From Chrysomallon squamiferum (lineage: Eukaryota; Mollusca; Gastropoda; Neomphalida; Peltospiridae), in assembly GCA_012295275.1 (NCBI GenBank), contig CM022666.1:14960940-15005939 (forward strand): DNA of 45,000 nucleotides, in the 5' to 3' direction. A program made the translations under genes and the position numbers. The notes beneath the pieces were generated by a model. That model was not told where the DNA came from, ran no database searches, and saw nothing but the letters and a program-made list of their open reading frames with translations. Positions 11,034 through 20,728 of the stretch are shown here, piece after piece. Position 1 is the stretch's first letter. The number at the start of each line of letters is the position of its first letter.

Positions 11034-14000
11034 CAAACAAATGTTATATGAACTGGCTTAAAAAATAGTATTAAAAATAAGCCAACAATTTTACACGTTT
11101 CATGATTTCATTGTTTTTAAACAGTTCAGCAAGTCGTGCTATAAGAACATTTACTAATGTTTAGGTTTTGTGTTTAATTATTAAGAACCTGTAATGGCGA
11201 CTGTCCCTTGAGAAGTTTTCTTCACCACAACAGAAACATCGGCTCCAGTGTGTCCAGGAGTCGCAATCACTTCAACAAATTCGTCAATCTCGTAGGGAAT
11301 TCCCTGACAACAACAAATTAGTATTAACCCAACTAAAATCTGATTAGTTTCCCCATCCTCACTCAAACAAGAGTAAATAAATTTTTCTGATTCCTGTTAA
11401 AGAAATTTCAAATCAAACACATACCCTATAATGCAAGACTTGTTCAGATTTATAATTTCTTACTATGTGATTTATTTGCATCCTGAAGGCTTGTGCAAGA
11501 AGTCAAAAATGTGCTTTAGATGAAGAAAAAAAAAGAAAAAAAAACAGTACAGCTTCCTTTATGTCAACACAAAAAATACATTTAACAAATAACTGGTTCA
11601 ATATTTTAATCTTTTTCATTTATTAATTTATTTAAAAAAAAAAAAAAAAAAAATTATTGTTTGTATTTGTTATAACTATCTCAAAAATATTATAAAGAGT
11701 AAACTAAAATGTTCTTGCTTTATTGTATTAAGTCCTGCATTTGAATCTCTACTTGCCTTTAAAATGTTTATAACTGGTTATAACATCTTGATATTAAAAT
11801 CACTGCAATTTAACAACACAAGACCAAACAGCATTAATTTATCTCAGTAGATAATCAATAGTATTTTTGTTAATAAAAATCTACCTTGAAATCTCATTTC
11901 AGAAAATTAATAAATATTAACTATATTAAAAACAAAGTAAACATTGATTTTATAATCTCAGCTTGCAAACTCTGCAGTTAACCTAAGTGATTATCATTTC
12001 TATGTACACTGCTCTGGCATTTTCTCCTCTTTTCTTTCTTTTTTACTATATTTTTTCCCATTAACTGTATCAGGAACTTACAAACTGCAGATACATATCT
12101 TCCTTAATGTTTTTCTTAATTGCATGGGATTCTCAACCTGTAACTAAATGTTAACAAATACCACTTTTCATTTACATTTATATAATTATCATTATAAAGG
12201 CAATTATTATAATTATTGTAAATGCCTATTTAAAGGTACCGGCAGCCTGATTTTTAATTAATTTAATTTTTAATAAAATATGCAAGAAAATAAGTATAAA
12301 ATGAAAGCTGCAAAAAATTTATACAAAACACACAAAACATGACTGTCTCTACTGGTTCAAAAAACACATGCAAATCAATACCATAGGAAACAGGTCTGTT
12401 TTTTTAAACCATATTTTGACAAATTGAATGAAAGAGCAAATATTAGCCACTTACAGTTTAAAAATTAAGTGATGTAAAAGACTTACAATAAACAAGAGTG
12501 CTGGGGCCAACTTGTTAAATGAATTTAATGTTTTGCAGAGCTGTAAGTTTTGTGTGTGTATGTTCACAATAACATGCTGAACATGCTGTAGTTGTCAAAA
12601 TGGAAGGAGACAGAAAATGCCCCTAAAATTACTAAAAATGACATACTTAAAACTATATTTTTAATTTAAAAAAAGTACCTTTTCAGTTTGAAGTAAAAAA
12701 TGTTAGCCAGGTCACCCTTATGTTTGGCCCACAGCAAACATTTTCTCGCTCCTTAAGCCCCAAAACTTCTCAGACAAGGTGGGGTAGTTTCAACAAGAAA
12801 ACAGAATTTAACATTTATTTGTAGTTGTTTATAGTTTAAAGAGCTAAAGATCTGCAGTCACTGAAAGAATTATTATCATTCAGCTGATCCTTGGGATTTT
12901 GGGCTGGTTTCCCCATTGTAGTGGATTTCCAAAATACCACGGATTTAAAAGTTCTTACTATCCTATTAGTGCAATTAATCTGATGTTATTTTAATGTTTA
13001 AGTAGCATATCTTTCAATCTTATAATTTGATTGTATTTTCTCAGCACATTTTGATCTGAGAACTGGATTAAACTGACACAGGATTAATTTCATTAACCAT
13101 ATCCTGCAAGTATTATGATGGTGACAACAAAAATACATTCCATTCCATAACACAGTGACATGGCAAACATCCAAGTTTGTCTTATTTTCAATGAAAACAT
13201 ACGTGGTACTGAGCAACTGTAATTTCAGGGCTGCAAATTTAGGTCCAATAAGTCACTTGGTGAGAAGACCTACTGCACAGTTCACTGCTAGTAAGAGTCT
13301 TCCGAATTATCCAGTACAGCTGCACCACATTCACCCATACCTTTCTGATGCTTGTTCACACATTTAGGACCGAACTTGTCAGGCAGGCCAAGACAGAAAC
13401 CACGTCAATTCACAACCAAGCAATAAGACAACTATCTGACTTAAACAAATGACATGTTTTATTATAAAGTCCCAAGGCATTTTAAACAGCGCCAATCCTT
13501 TCAAGCTGCACATAAAATCAATGGCAATTTGGCTTAATGAGAAACAGAAGTTAAGGTGATTTCGCTACACATATGCAACTTTCAAATGCCCAGCTGTTCT
13601 ATGCCAAATATTTTGAACATCTTTTGAAAGGTAACTGAAACTCCTTTCATTTGATTATCTGTTTGTGGGGTTTCTTTTCCGTGAAATTGTGTTATATTTT
13701 GTTTCAAGGCAAACAAAAACATTTTTGGACTCAACTTTTGCCAGAGACAACACACACATTGTTAGAAAGATTGAACTTTGACCTTCCTGGATGTGAAGCA
13801 ACAGTTGCATAGTTAAGACAAGTATTTCAAGAGCCACACATTTTTTGACTTTTTGCTATTTTACAAATGACTTCTTTAACACATGACAAAAACAACACTG
13901 CCATTTAAAAGAACACAATGATCTTTATTTCCATATTATGTTTTTCATATTAAAATTTATACATGGGATTTGGGAGTGGAGGAAAAATTAATAAAATCTG

Positions 14001-16126
14001 CACTTTCAATATCTTTGTTCAATTATGTCAGGCTGCTGGTACCTACTTTAACCAACACTGGCAAACATGCTGAACGCCTCAACCTTATCTGCCAGAAAAA
14101 TAAAATACTTACAAGTTATCTTCTTACTATTTTACTGATATTACTGTCACCAAGCTCCACATTTAAAAAAAAAGTAATAACAAATAGAATTGTTACGAGT
14201 TAACAAACCTCTTTGAAGTCGTGTTTCAGGTACTGGTCACCCACACAGATGTCGTACGCAACGATGTGTATGGCTCTTGAGAAGAGGTTGAGGTTGCCGA
14301 TGCGGTCTAAGTGCCCATGTGTGCAGACAACGTAGTCAACTTTCTCTGGTGACACCTGATTTTTCTCAAGACCTAAAAATTAGTTGTGTTTTGTTTTAAC
14401 TTTAAGATAACTATTTTATTAACTGTTATAAGATATCAGCAATGCTTGTTACACTTACAAACCAGTAATTATTGTTACAGTATTATACCCGAACTTGCTA
14501 CATCCAGCATAATGTGTTTACAGTTACGTTTTCAGGGATTTGTTTCCCCCCATACACATTTTTCAGTGCTGTAAATGTATCATTAATGATGTTATAACTT
14601 TTGAATTTACAATTTTTATCTTAGTAAAATCTAAAAAAATAAAGAAAAAAAATTATGAAAATCCCATAACTGAAATATTTTTTAAAATGTCATGTTGTGA
14701 AATCTTTTATTGACAAATTTTATAAATATATATATATACACACACATATAGATTATAGACACACACATACAGATGTGTGTGTGTGTGTGTGTGTGTGTTG
14801 AAACATTTAAAAAAGATCAAGTTTTCTTAAGACATTGCCACCATGTGGTTACCTTGTAACATTGGCCCCAGTGTTTAACTGTGTTAGTGCTTACATTAAA
14901 ACACAGACTATTACCCTGTAACATTGGCCCACAGTGTTTAACTGTTAGTGCTTACGTTAAAACACAGACTATTACCCTGTAACATTGGCCCACAGTGTTT
15001 AACTGTGTTAGTGCTTACGTTAAAACACAGACTATTACCCTGTAACATTGGCCCACAGTGTTTAACTGTGTTAGTGCTTACATTAAAACACAGACTATTA
15101 CCCTGTAACATTGGCCCAGTGTTTAACTGTGTTAGTGCTTACGTTAAAACACAGACTATTACCCTGTAACATTGGCCCACAGTGTTTAACTGTGTTAGTG
15201 CTTACGTTAAAACACAGACTATTACCCTTTAACATTGGCCCACAGTGTTTAACTGTGTTAGTGCTTACGTTAAAACACAGACTATTACCCTGTAACATTG
15301 GCCCACACAGTGTTTAACTGTGTTAGTGCTTACGTTTAAAACACAGACTATTACCCTGTAACATTGGCCCACAGTGTTTAACTGTGTTAGTGCTTACATT
15401 AAAACACAGACTATTACCCTGTAACATTGGCCCACAGTGTTTAACTGTGTTAGTGCTTACATTAAAACACAGACTATTACCCTGTAGCAGCAGGTCTTTA
15501 TCACAAGCGTTTCCTGTGTCAACCACAATTGTGTGAGACCCTTTCAGGAGTGTGATGGTTCCACAAGCTCTCTGGTGATCTGTAACACAAGTGAAAATTA
15601 AAATTTTACATTTCAATTAATTTCAATCCTTTCAGTCCATTTTTTTTTTATTGATGTCATTTAATATATCTGGACATTTTACATACAGGTTATTTAATTG
15701 TGAAAAAAAAAAAAAAAAAAAAATTATGTAAAGGTATTAGATTTCAGATGCACATTTCATGCACAGTTTTAAGTTTTTATGAAGTTTTATGATCCCAAGA
15801 TGGAAATAAAATAAAATACGATTAGTTAAAGTGAATATCAACAGTTAATGGGAATTTTTACTGCATTTTTTAAAAAGTACTTTAAAAATTATAAAAAGTT
15901 AAAGATCTTTCTGACAGGTCAAAGGAAGATAAGGAGAGTCCCTTCCTTGTTGTGATATCCCATGGACATTTTCTTTAAAATTCAATTTATTTTGCTAACA
16001 GGATGATAGAATTTATTTTTCTCCGTTATAAGTAAAAAATTTAAAATACTAAATACAATATTCAAAATTCTCACCTGCACCATCTTGTGTACAGTACCCT
16101 TCTTTCAGAACAATGACATCATACAT
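10486..16126 (-). CDS. MBLAC1: MBLAC1, metallo-beta-lactamase domain-containing protein 1
   Basis: Complete five-exon gene, 228 aa (human about 266). Joined CDS: 16126-16075, 15579-15481, 14372-14209, 11303-11189, 10742-10486; all phases agree and the total is 687 bases with stop. Known family role: an MBL-fold nuclease that trims the 3' end of histone pre-mRNA. Seen: a start MYDVIVLKEGY, a beta-lactamase core with VVDTGN at about 36-41, the metal motif THGHLDR at 68-74, GHT at 122-124 (His123), ITGD ending in Asp145, and PGHG at 185-188 (His187). The HxHxDH motif ends in Arg74 (codon CGC) where the family has His, a single-base change from CAC. The other ligands, His69, His71, Asp73, His123, Asp145 and His187, are present. 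Intron 2 is largely a 63-bp minisatellite carrying copies of the exon-2 donor. Confidence 0.93.
10848..10876. repeat. (ATT)n microsatellite in MBLAC1 intron 4
   Basis: About nine ATT units followed by T-rich sequence. Confidence 0.85.
11006..11033. repeat. (GT)n microsatellite in MBLAC1 intron 4
   Basis: About 14 GT dinucleotides inside the intron between exons 5 and 4. Confidence 0.9.
11189..11303 (-). CDS. MBLAC1: MBLAC1 coding exon 4
   Basis: Encodes residues 106-143 with the ligand His in TPGHTGADVSVVV. The acceptor is TTGTCAG; the donor is ACAG followed by GTTCTT, weaker than consensus. Confidence 0.92.
11304..14208. other. MBLAC1 intron 3, no further feature
   Basis: A 2.9-kb AT-rich intron. 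It includes a poly-A stretch near 11634-11653. Short open frames, such as those near 13155-13367, lack codon-like composition and homology that I recognise. Confidence 0.7.
14209..14372 (-). CDS. MBLAC1: MBLAC1 coding exon 3, metal-binding motif
   Basis: Encodes residues 51-105, including THGHLDRIGN. Acceptor TTTTTAG, donor GAG followed by GTTTGT, ending in phase 0. This exon holds the His-to-Arg change at the last ligand of HxHxDH. Confidence 0.93.
14774..14799. repeat. (GT)n microsatellite in MBLAC1 intron 2
   Basis: About 13 GT dinucleotides near the left end of intron 2. Confidence 0.9.
14850..15480 (-). repeat. 63-bp minisatellite in MBLAC1 intron 2, unit includes the splice donor
   Basis: About ten tandem copies of a 63-bp unit fill most of the right half of the intron and abut exon 2 with no gap. 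Nine decoy junctions precede the real one; eight read TACAGG then GTAATAG, as at the real exon-2 donor, and one (near 15230) reads AAAGG. The copy nearest the exon ends at the true donor. One unit (around 15289-15355) is 66 bp because of two small insertions. As 63 is a multiple of three, several frames stay open across copies; these are not protein-coding genes. Confidence 0.95.
15481..15579 (-). CDS. MBLAC1: MBLAC1 coding exon 2
   Basis: Encodes residues 18-50 with the strand TITLLKGSHTIVVDTG. The acceptor is TTACAG. The donor context is CTACAGG followed by GTAATAG (intron from 15480), which is repeated in the minisatellite that begins at this junction. Confidence 0.92.
15703..15722. repeat. 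poly-A tract in MBLAC1 intron 1
   Basis: A run of about 20 A. Confidence 0.85.
16075..16126 (-). CDS. MBLAC1: MBLAC1 coding exon 1
   Basis: Encodes residues 1-17 plus one base, from ATG at 16126-16124 to donor GTGAGA at 16069-16074. The start sits at the position expected from family length, with the conserved GYC just after it. Confidence 0.9.
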
Positions 16127-16899
16127 GGTTAGTCGAAGGGCAGGATACTACAGCTTAATGTGAAACCCTCTCACACTCTACGACTTGAAATTGAATAACA
16201 GCATTTCTCATTCAAACATTAACTGTTAACTGCCATAAAAATGTTCTCAGTACTAGATTTCAACCACCTTCAAACATATGACTAGTCTCTGATAATGTAC
16301 TTTGTCATACTGCTGTAATTTTTAATTATTTTATAAAATTTTATAACCAGAACTGTGTTGTATAATGAAGTCAATAACAACTGTCTTCAGACCAATTACA
16401 GAGAAGATATTGTGATAGTGAATGGTTTATTTTCTATTAAAAGAAGTATTTTGTTTTAAACAGTCCAAGTATTCTCTCTGAATGTAGTAAAAATTGTTAC
16501 AGCAATGGAGTAATAAATTAGCAATACAGAAATGTTTTGCATTTAAAACAATTTAAAATAATTTAACTGACACCACATATTCAAATTAAACATTTAATAC
16601 TGATTTATGCATTGTATATATGACATTAATTACGTTTTAACAGCAAACAGAGACATTAAAATGCAATGAAAGTTAATTTTGCAATTTAAAATAGTTAAAT
16701 AGTAACTATTACTATTAGTATCAGTTATTACTCAGAATTTACTGTATTAAAACTTAAAAGTAAGCACTCAAGTAGACACTATAAAATAAAAATAAAACTT
16801 TAAATAAATAAATAAATAAATAACAGGATAACATTTTATGGTGAGATATACATGCAAAATGGTTTTGCTACGTTTATTATGAATCTTTTTACCTTTCTA

Positions 16900-17110
16900 A
16901 AAGCTTATGCTTTCGTTTTGATTTCGCCGAAAATCATCGACAGCTCTCCTATCACCACTTCCAACCCACTCCGACTAACACTGAAATGCGCATGGTAAAG
17001 AAAAAACTTCCGGTTCAAAACTATCTTTCGTGCATATTCGAGAATTTTCTGGATAAGTTCGGAACTATTCGTCCGTTTCCGAGGCATACAAATAATTTTG
17101 TTCATTAGAA
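16900..17110 (-). promoter_or_regulatory. candidate MBLAC1 promoter or 5' non-coding exon
   Basis: A less AT-rich patch with several CpG about 0.8-1.0 kb upstream of the MBLAC1 start. It holds ACTTCCGG (17006-17013, an ETS site), a second ETS-like CACTTCC (16956-16962) and the palindrome ATGCGCAT (16986-16993, NRF1-like half-site). Such motifs are typical of promoters of widely expressed genes. A 66-codon frame here resembles no protein I know. The link to MBLAC1 rests on position only. Confidence 0.35.
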
Positions 17111-17183
17111 AGGCCTTGTGTATCCAGTTTAAAATGCAACTACTACAGTAATAATTATGTTACCTTACCATTTAGCTTGATGT

Positions 17184-17184
<1 letters not shown>

Positions 17185-17227
<43 letters not shown>
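17185..17227. repeat. (AAT)n microsatellite
   Basis: About 14 AAT units. Confidence 0.95.
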
Positions 17228-17718
17228 CTATTAATTTATTTATTATTTTAATTATACGCATTCTCGTAAATTTAAAAAGACCAAAACATTATAGTTATGT
17301 GAAATTACATAGTCTCCTGTCTCACGAAATTTATATGATGATGTTTTATATTAAAACGCGTTATCCATTCATTCATGAGTTTGTTTCTGTATCTCTTTGC
17401 GCGCGCATTCATGCTTATTTAGATGATGGGATGTCGTTCAACATTCTTTCACAGATATGAGGGGGATGTCATTACATTATAATGATAAACTCGTAAAAAG
17501 AAACTCAGCAGAAACCATGTCATGCTCGAGTTTCTTACAGATGACATTTTTTCAGTCTTCATATCGTTATTAATTCAGCTATGATCATTACTTCATTTAT
17601 ACGCAAAGTAATTCCCTAACACGTTCACTAATAGCAGTGGTCTAATCAAATTCTTCCAAGTGATTATTTTATTGTTTTGTGTGAGCTAACGTCACTCATA
17701 ATTAAAACAAAGTATGAA

Positions 17719-17745
17719 TGAAAAAAAAAAAAAAAAAAAAAAAAA
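17719..17745. repeat. poly-A tract
   Basis: About 26 consecutive A. No element body was recognised beside it. Confidence 0.9.
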
Positions 17746-17971
17746 CTGTTATACAAAATCAACTCGTGTGAACGCTGCCATTTTATCACTTCACACCTTT
17801 ATATGCAACATCACCGAAACTGAAAAACTCTAAATAAAAATTAAAAAAGCACAAAAAGATGATTAAATGTTTAATCCAGTGTTTGCGTATAAAAATATTA
17901 AAAATGGCATCTTGTAAAAGTATGTCTCTGTATACATAGCTGTATAATAATTATTCTATCTCTTGTTTTAG

Positions 17972-17973
<2 letters not shown>

Positions 17974-18029
<56 letters not shown>
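17974..18029. repeat. (TA)n microsatellite
   Basis: About 28 TA dinucleotides. Confidence 0.95.
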
Positions 18030-18032
<3 letters not shown>

Positions 18033-18674
18033 GTGACAGAATAAGCATTATAAAACGTTCATGTGTATTTTTCATAAAATAAAATTTTTCTCTCTGAAGA
18101 TGTATATTTTGAACAATATAAAAATTGAACAAAGCCAAATGTATACAAAAGGTCACTGATAACATGAAAATATAATTATTTTTAAAATATCAAAGTTACA
18201 AAATAAAAAACAAAATACATGTTTAAGAAAGAAAAGAGTATAAAATCTTCAAAAATTAGAATGGTATAAAATTAAGATTTTTCAAAATAAAACTACTGAA
18301 GGGTGAATTTGTTAAAATAATGTACTGTGTACTACAGTGGCTGCAGAGATCTTTAGAGCTAGAAGGAAATACTGTTTTCCTTCATGAAAGTGTAATTCGC
18401 CATATCATTTAAGGAAAAAGAGAATATTTCAGAATTACAAAACTAACGTCTGTAATGTGACACCATTGTGTTACCATGGTGATAACACTACACTAATTAT
18501 GTTTTAATCCATCACAATGACAATACAATCTTGTCATACATACTGCAGACATCACATTATTGTTACAATGTGTTTTTAAAACTAGTTTTTTTTCACAAAG
18601 TAATCCCTTACGGTGTCATATTAGTTTTACAATATAAACCATTTTGGTGAAGTTACATTATTTTTACAATTTAT

Positions 18675-18675
<1 letters not shown>

Positions 18676-18705
<30 letters not shown>
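18676..18705. repeat. (CA)n microsatellite
   Basis: About 15 CA dinucleotides. Confidence 0.95.
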
Positions 18706-18706
<1 letters not shown>

Positions 18707-19024
18707 CTGTTTATGATTAGTTTAAAAAATATATACACCTGAGCACCTGAGAGATTAAACAGTTTCTGTTTAATGCTTGAAACATGTTTATATTTTAAAA
18801 TAAATTGCCTACGTAATAACTGTAAACCTACTTTTGGGCCACCCTAAGAATCACTCACTGCTCAGTGATGATGAGATGTCAGTGTTGAGGGAGTGTCCTG
18901 TCACTCTGCTGGAAATGCTGTCAGATATTAACACGTATTTCAGGTCTGGCAGTGTAAAATAATATACTACTACTTGCATGAAAGTGTTTGTACCTACTGT
19001 GTGGGATATTAACAAAAACCTCTT

Positions 19025-19815
19025 TAGTAATATGTGGCAGAGATGAGGGTAACCAGTGTAAGAACTGTAACGAGTACCTGCTTGGTAATATGTGGCAGAG
19101 TGTAACTATTGTAAGAACAGTAACGAGTACCTGCATGGTAATGTGTGCAGAGTGTAACTATTGTAAGAACAGTAACGAGTACCTGCATGGTAATGTGTGT
19201 AGAGTGTAACTATTGTAAGAACAGTAACGAGTACCTGCATGGTAATGTGTGCAGAGTGTAACTATTGTAAGAACAGTAATGAGTACCTGCATGGTAATGT
19301 GTGCAGAGTGTAACTATTGTAAGAACAGTAACGAGTACCTGCATGGTAATGTGTGCAGAGTGTAACTATTGTAAGAACAGTAACGAGTACCTGCTTGGTA
19401 ACATGTGCAGAGTGTAACTAGTGTAAGAACAGTAACGAGTACCTGCTTGGTAATGTGTGCAGAGTGTAACTATTGTAAGAACAGTAACGAGTACCTGCAT
19501 GGTAATGTGTGCAGAGTGTAACTATTGTAAGAACAGTAACGAGTACCTGCATGGTAATGTGTGTAGAGTGTAACTATTGTAAGAACAGTAACGAGTACCT
19601 GCATGGTAATGTGTGCAGAGTGTAACTATTGTAAGAACAGTAACGAGTACCTGCTTGGTAACATGTGCAGAGTGTAACCATTGTAAGAACAGTAACGAGT
19701 ACCTGCTTGGTAACATGTGCAGAGTGTAACCAGTGTAAGAACAGTAACGAGTACCTGCTTGGTAACATGTGGGAGAGATGGGTGTACCCAGGGTATGAAC
19801 AGTAACAACTACTTG
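19025..19815. repeat. 52-bp minisatellite downstream of the TIR receptor
   Basis: About 14 well-conserved copies of a 52-bp unit (the word GAGTACCTG recurs from 19071 to about 19749), with degenerate copies at both ends. It begins about 220 bases after the receptor's stop codon, so it may be in its 3'UTR. On the minus strand each unit contains ATGCAGGTAC or AGCAGGTAC, which looks like a splice donor. The long open frames across it follow from the repetition. Confidence 0.93.
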
Positions 19816-19978
19816 GTGGTAACATAGTATGAGATGGTTGCATCCACTCTGGAAGTGGCTTGATGCTGTGATAATCTTAGCACCACTCTGACGACACAAA
19901 ATGTAATTTCTGGATTCAGGCTGGAGGCTGCACCTGATCTGTGAAATCATAATAATACCAAAGAACTGCTCCAGAACA

Positions 19979-19997
19979 ACAGCAGCAGCAGCAGCAG
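19979..19997. repeat. (AGC)n tract just past the TIR receptor stop
   Basis: Six AGC units about 40 bases downstream of the stop codon, probably in the 3'UTR. Confidence 0.85.
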
Positions 19998-20038
19998 GAA
20001 CACACCAGTTGGGGTTGCACAGACACTGGAAACGTTTT

Positions 20039-20394
20039 TTAGTTCGATACAAGTAATTGCTCGTGAGATGGGTCCTCATGATTTATTCGTTGTTTGGGTA
20101 ATTTTTTCTTAATGGACTTCCAGAATTTATTTACTGTGTTTTCATCCGTTTGTGCATCTGGCAAAGTCAAGGTGAGAATGACCTTCAGCTGACGCCTGAG
20201 GTCACAAGGAGTATTCTTCCACGCTGATTTGGAAATGTCTGCTTCCTTTATGAGTATCATGTATGGTCCTCCAATCAAACTTGTTGCTGTTTTGCAAATA
20301 AAATTGAACTGTTTTTCTGTCAAGCTTTCACTAGAAATGAACACAATGGCACAACAAACTTTTGGAAACATGCCTGTCTGCCCAGTTGTTTCAC
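20039..20394 (-). CDS. TIR receptor exon 7, TIR domain end and stop
   Basis: Encodes residues 340-457, with CCAIVFISSES, a conserved Trp in SAWKNTP, and the box-3 motif KFWKSIKKKL. Acceptor ATCTTCAG; TAA stop at 20039-20041. Confidence 0.93.
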
Positions 20395-20693
20395 CTGAAG
20401 ATTAAAAATCACAACATTTACATAAAAAAGGATTACAAAGGCATATAGAACAATACTGTTGTCATTAATTAGATTAAATACAGATACAGCATGACATTCC
20501 TTTAATTAACTGATGGTTAAAAAAAAACAGAGTCAGTGGTTGGCTATTGTACAGTCATTAAACAGAAAAACAAAAATTATCATAACAAAACCTTCAAGCA
20601 GACACACATACATAAGAATATAATCGTACGTATAATCATACAGCATAAATAAACATACACAATGACAGACACACACACACACAGAAAATACAT

Positions 20694-20728
<35 letters not shown>

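Larger units (their letters stand above)
16127..20038. other. intergenic region between MBLAC1 and the TIR receptor
   Basis: No gene is supported. It holds the candidate MBLAC1 promoter, AAT (17185-17227), poly-A (17719-17745), TA (17974-18029) and CA (18676-18705) microsatellites, and the 52-bp minisatellite. Its right end must include the 3'UTR of the TIR receptor, where a short AGC repeat (19979-19997) is found about 40 bases past the stop. No canonical poly(A) signal could be chosen with confidence. Confidence 0.6.

Noticed and set aside
14948-15317. Open frames with 21-residue repeats on both strands
   Set aside because: They come from a 63-bp intronic minisatellite whose length is a multiple of three; they have no start context or homology. 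Only the in-frame continuation from exon 2 is kept, as a finding.
16905-17105. 66-codon minus-strand frame upstream of MBLAC1
   Set aside because: No homology recognised; the patch is better explained as promoter or non-coding exon with ETS and NRF1-like motifs.
19522-20079. 185-codon minus-strand frame over the 52-bp repeat
   Set aside because: It overlaps the end of the TIR exon in another frame and is mostly minisatellite; the TIR frame has domain motifs and correct phase.
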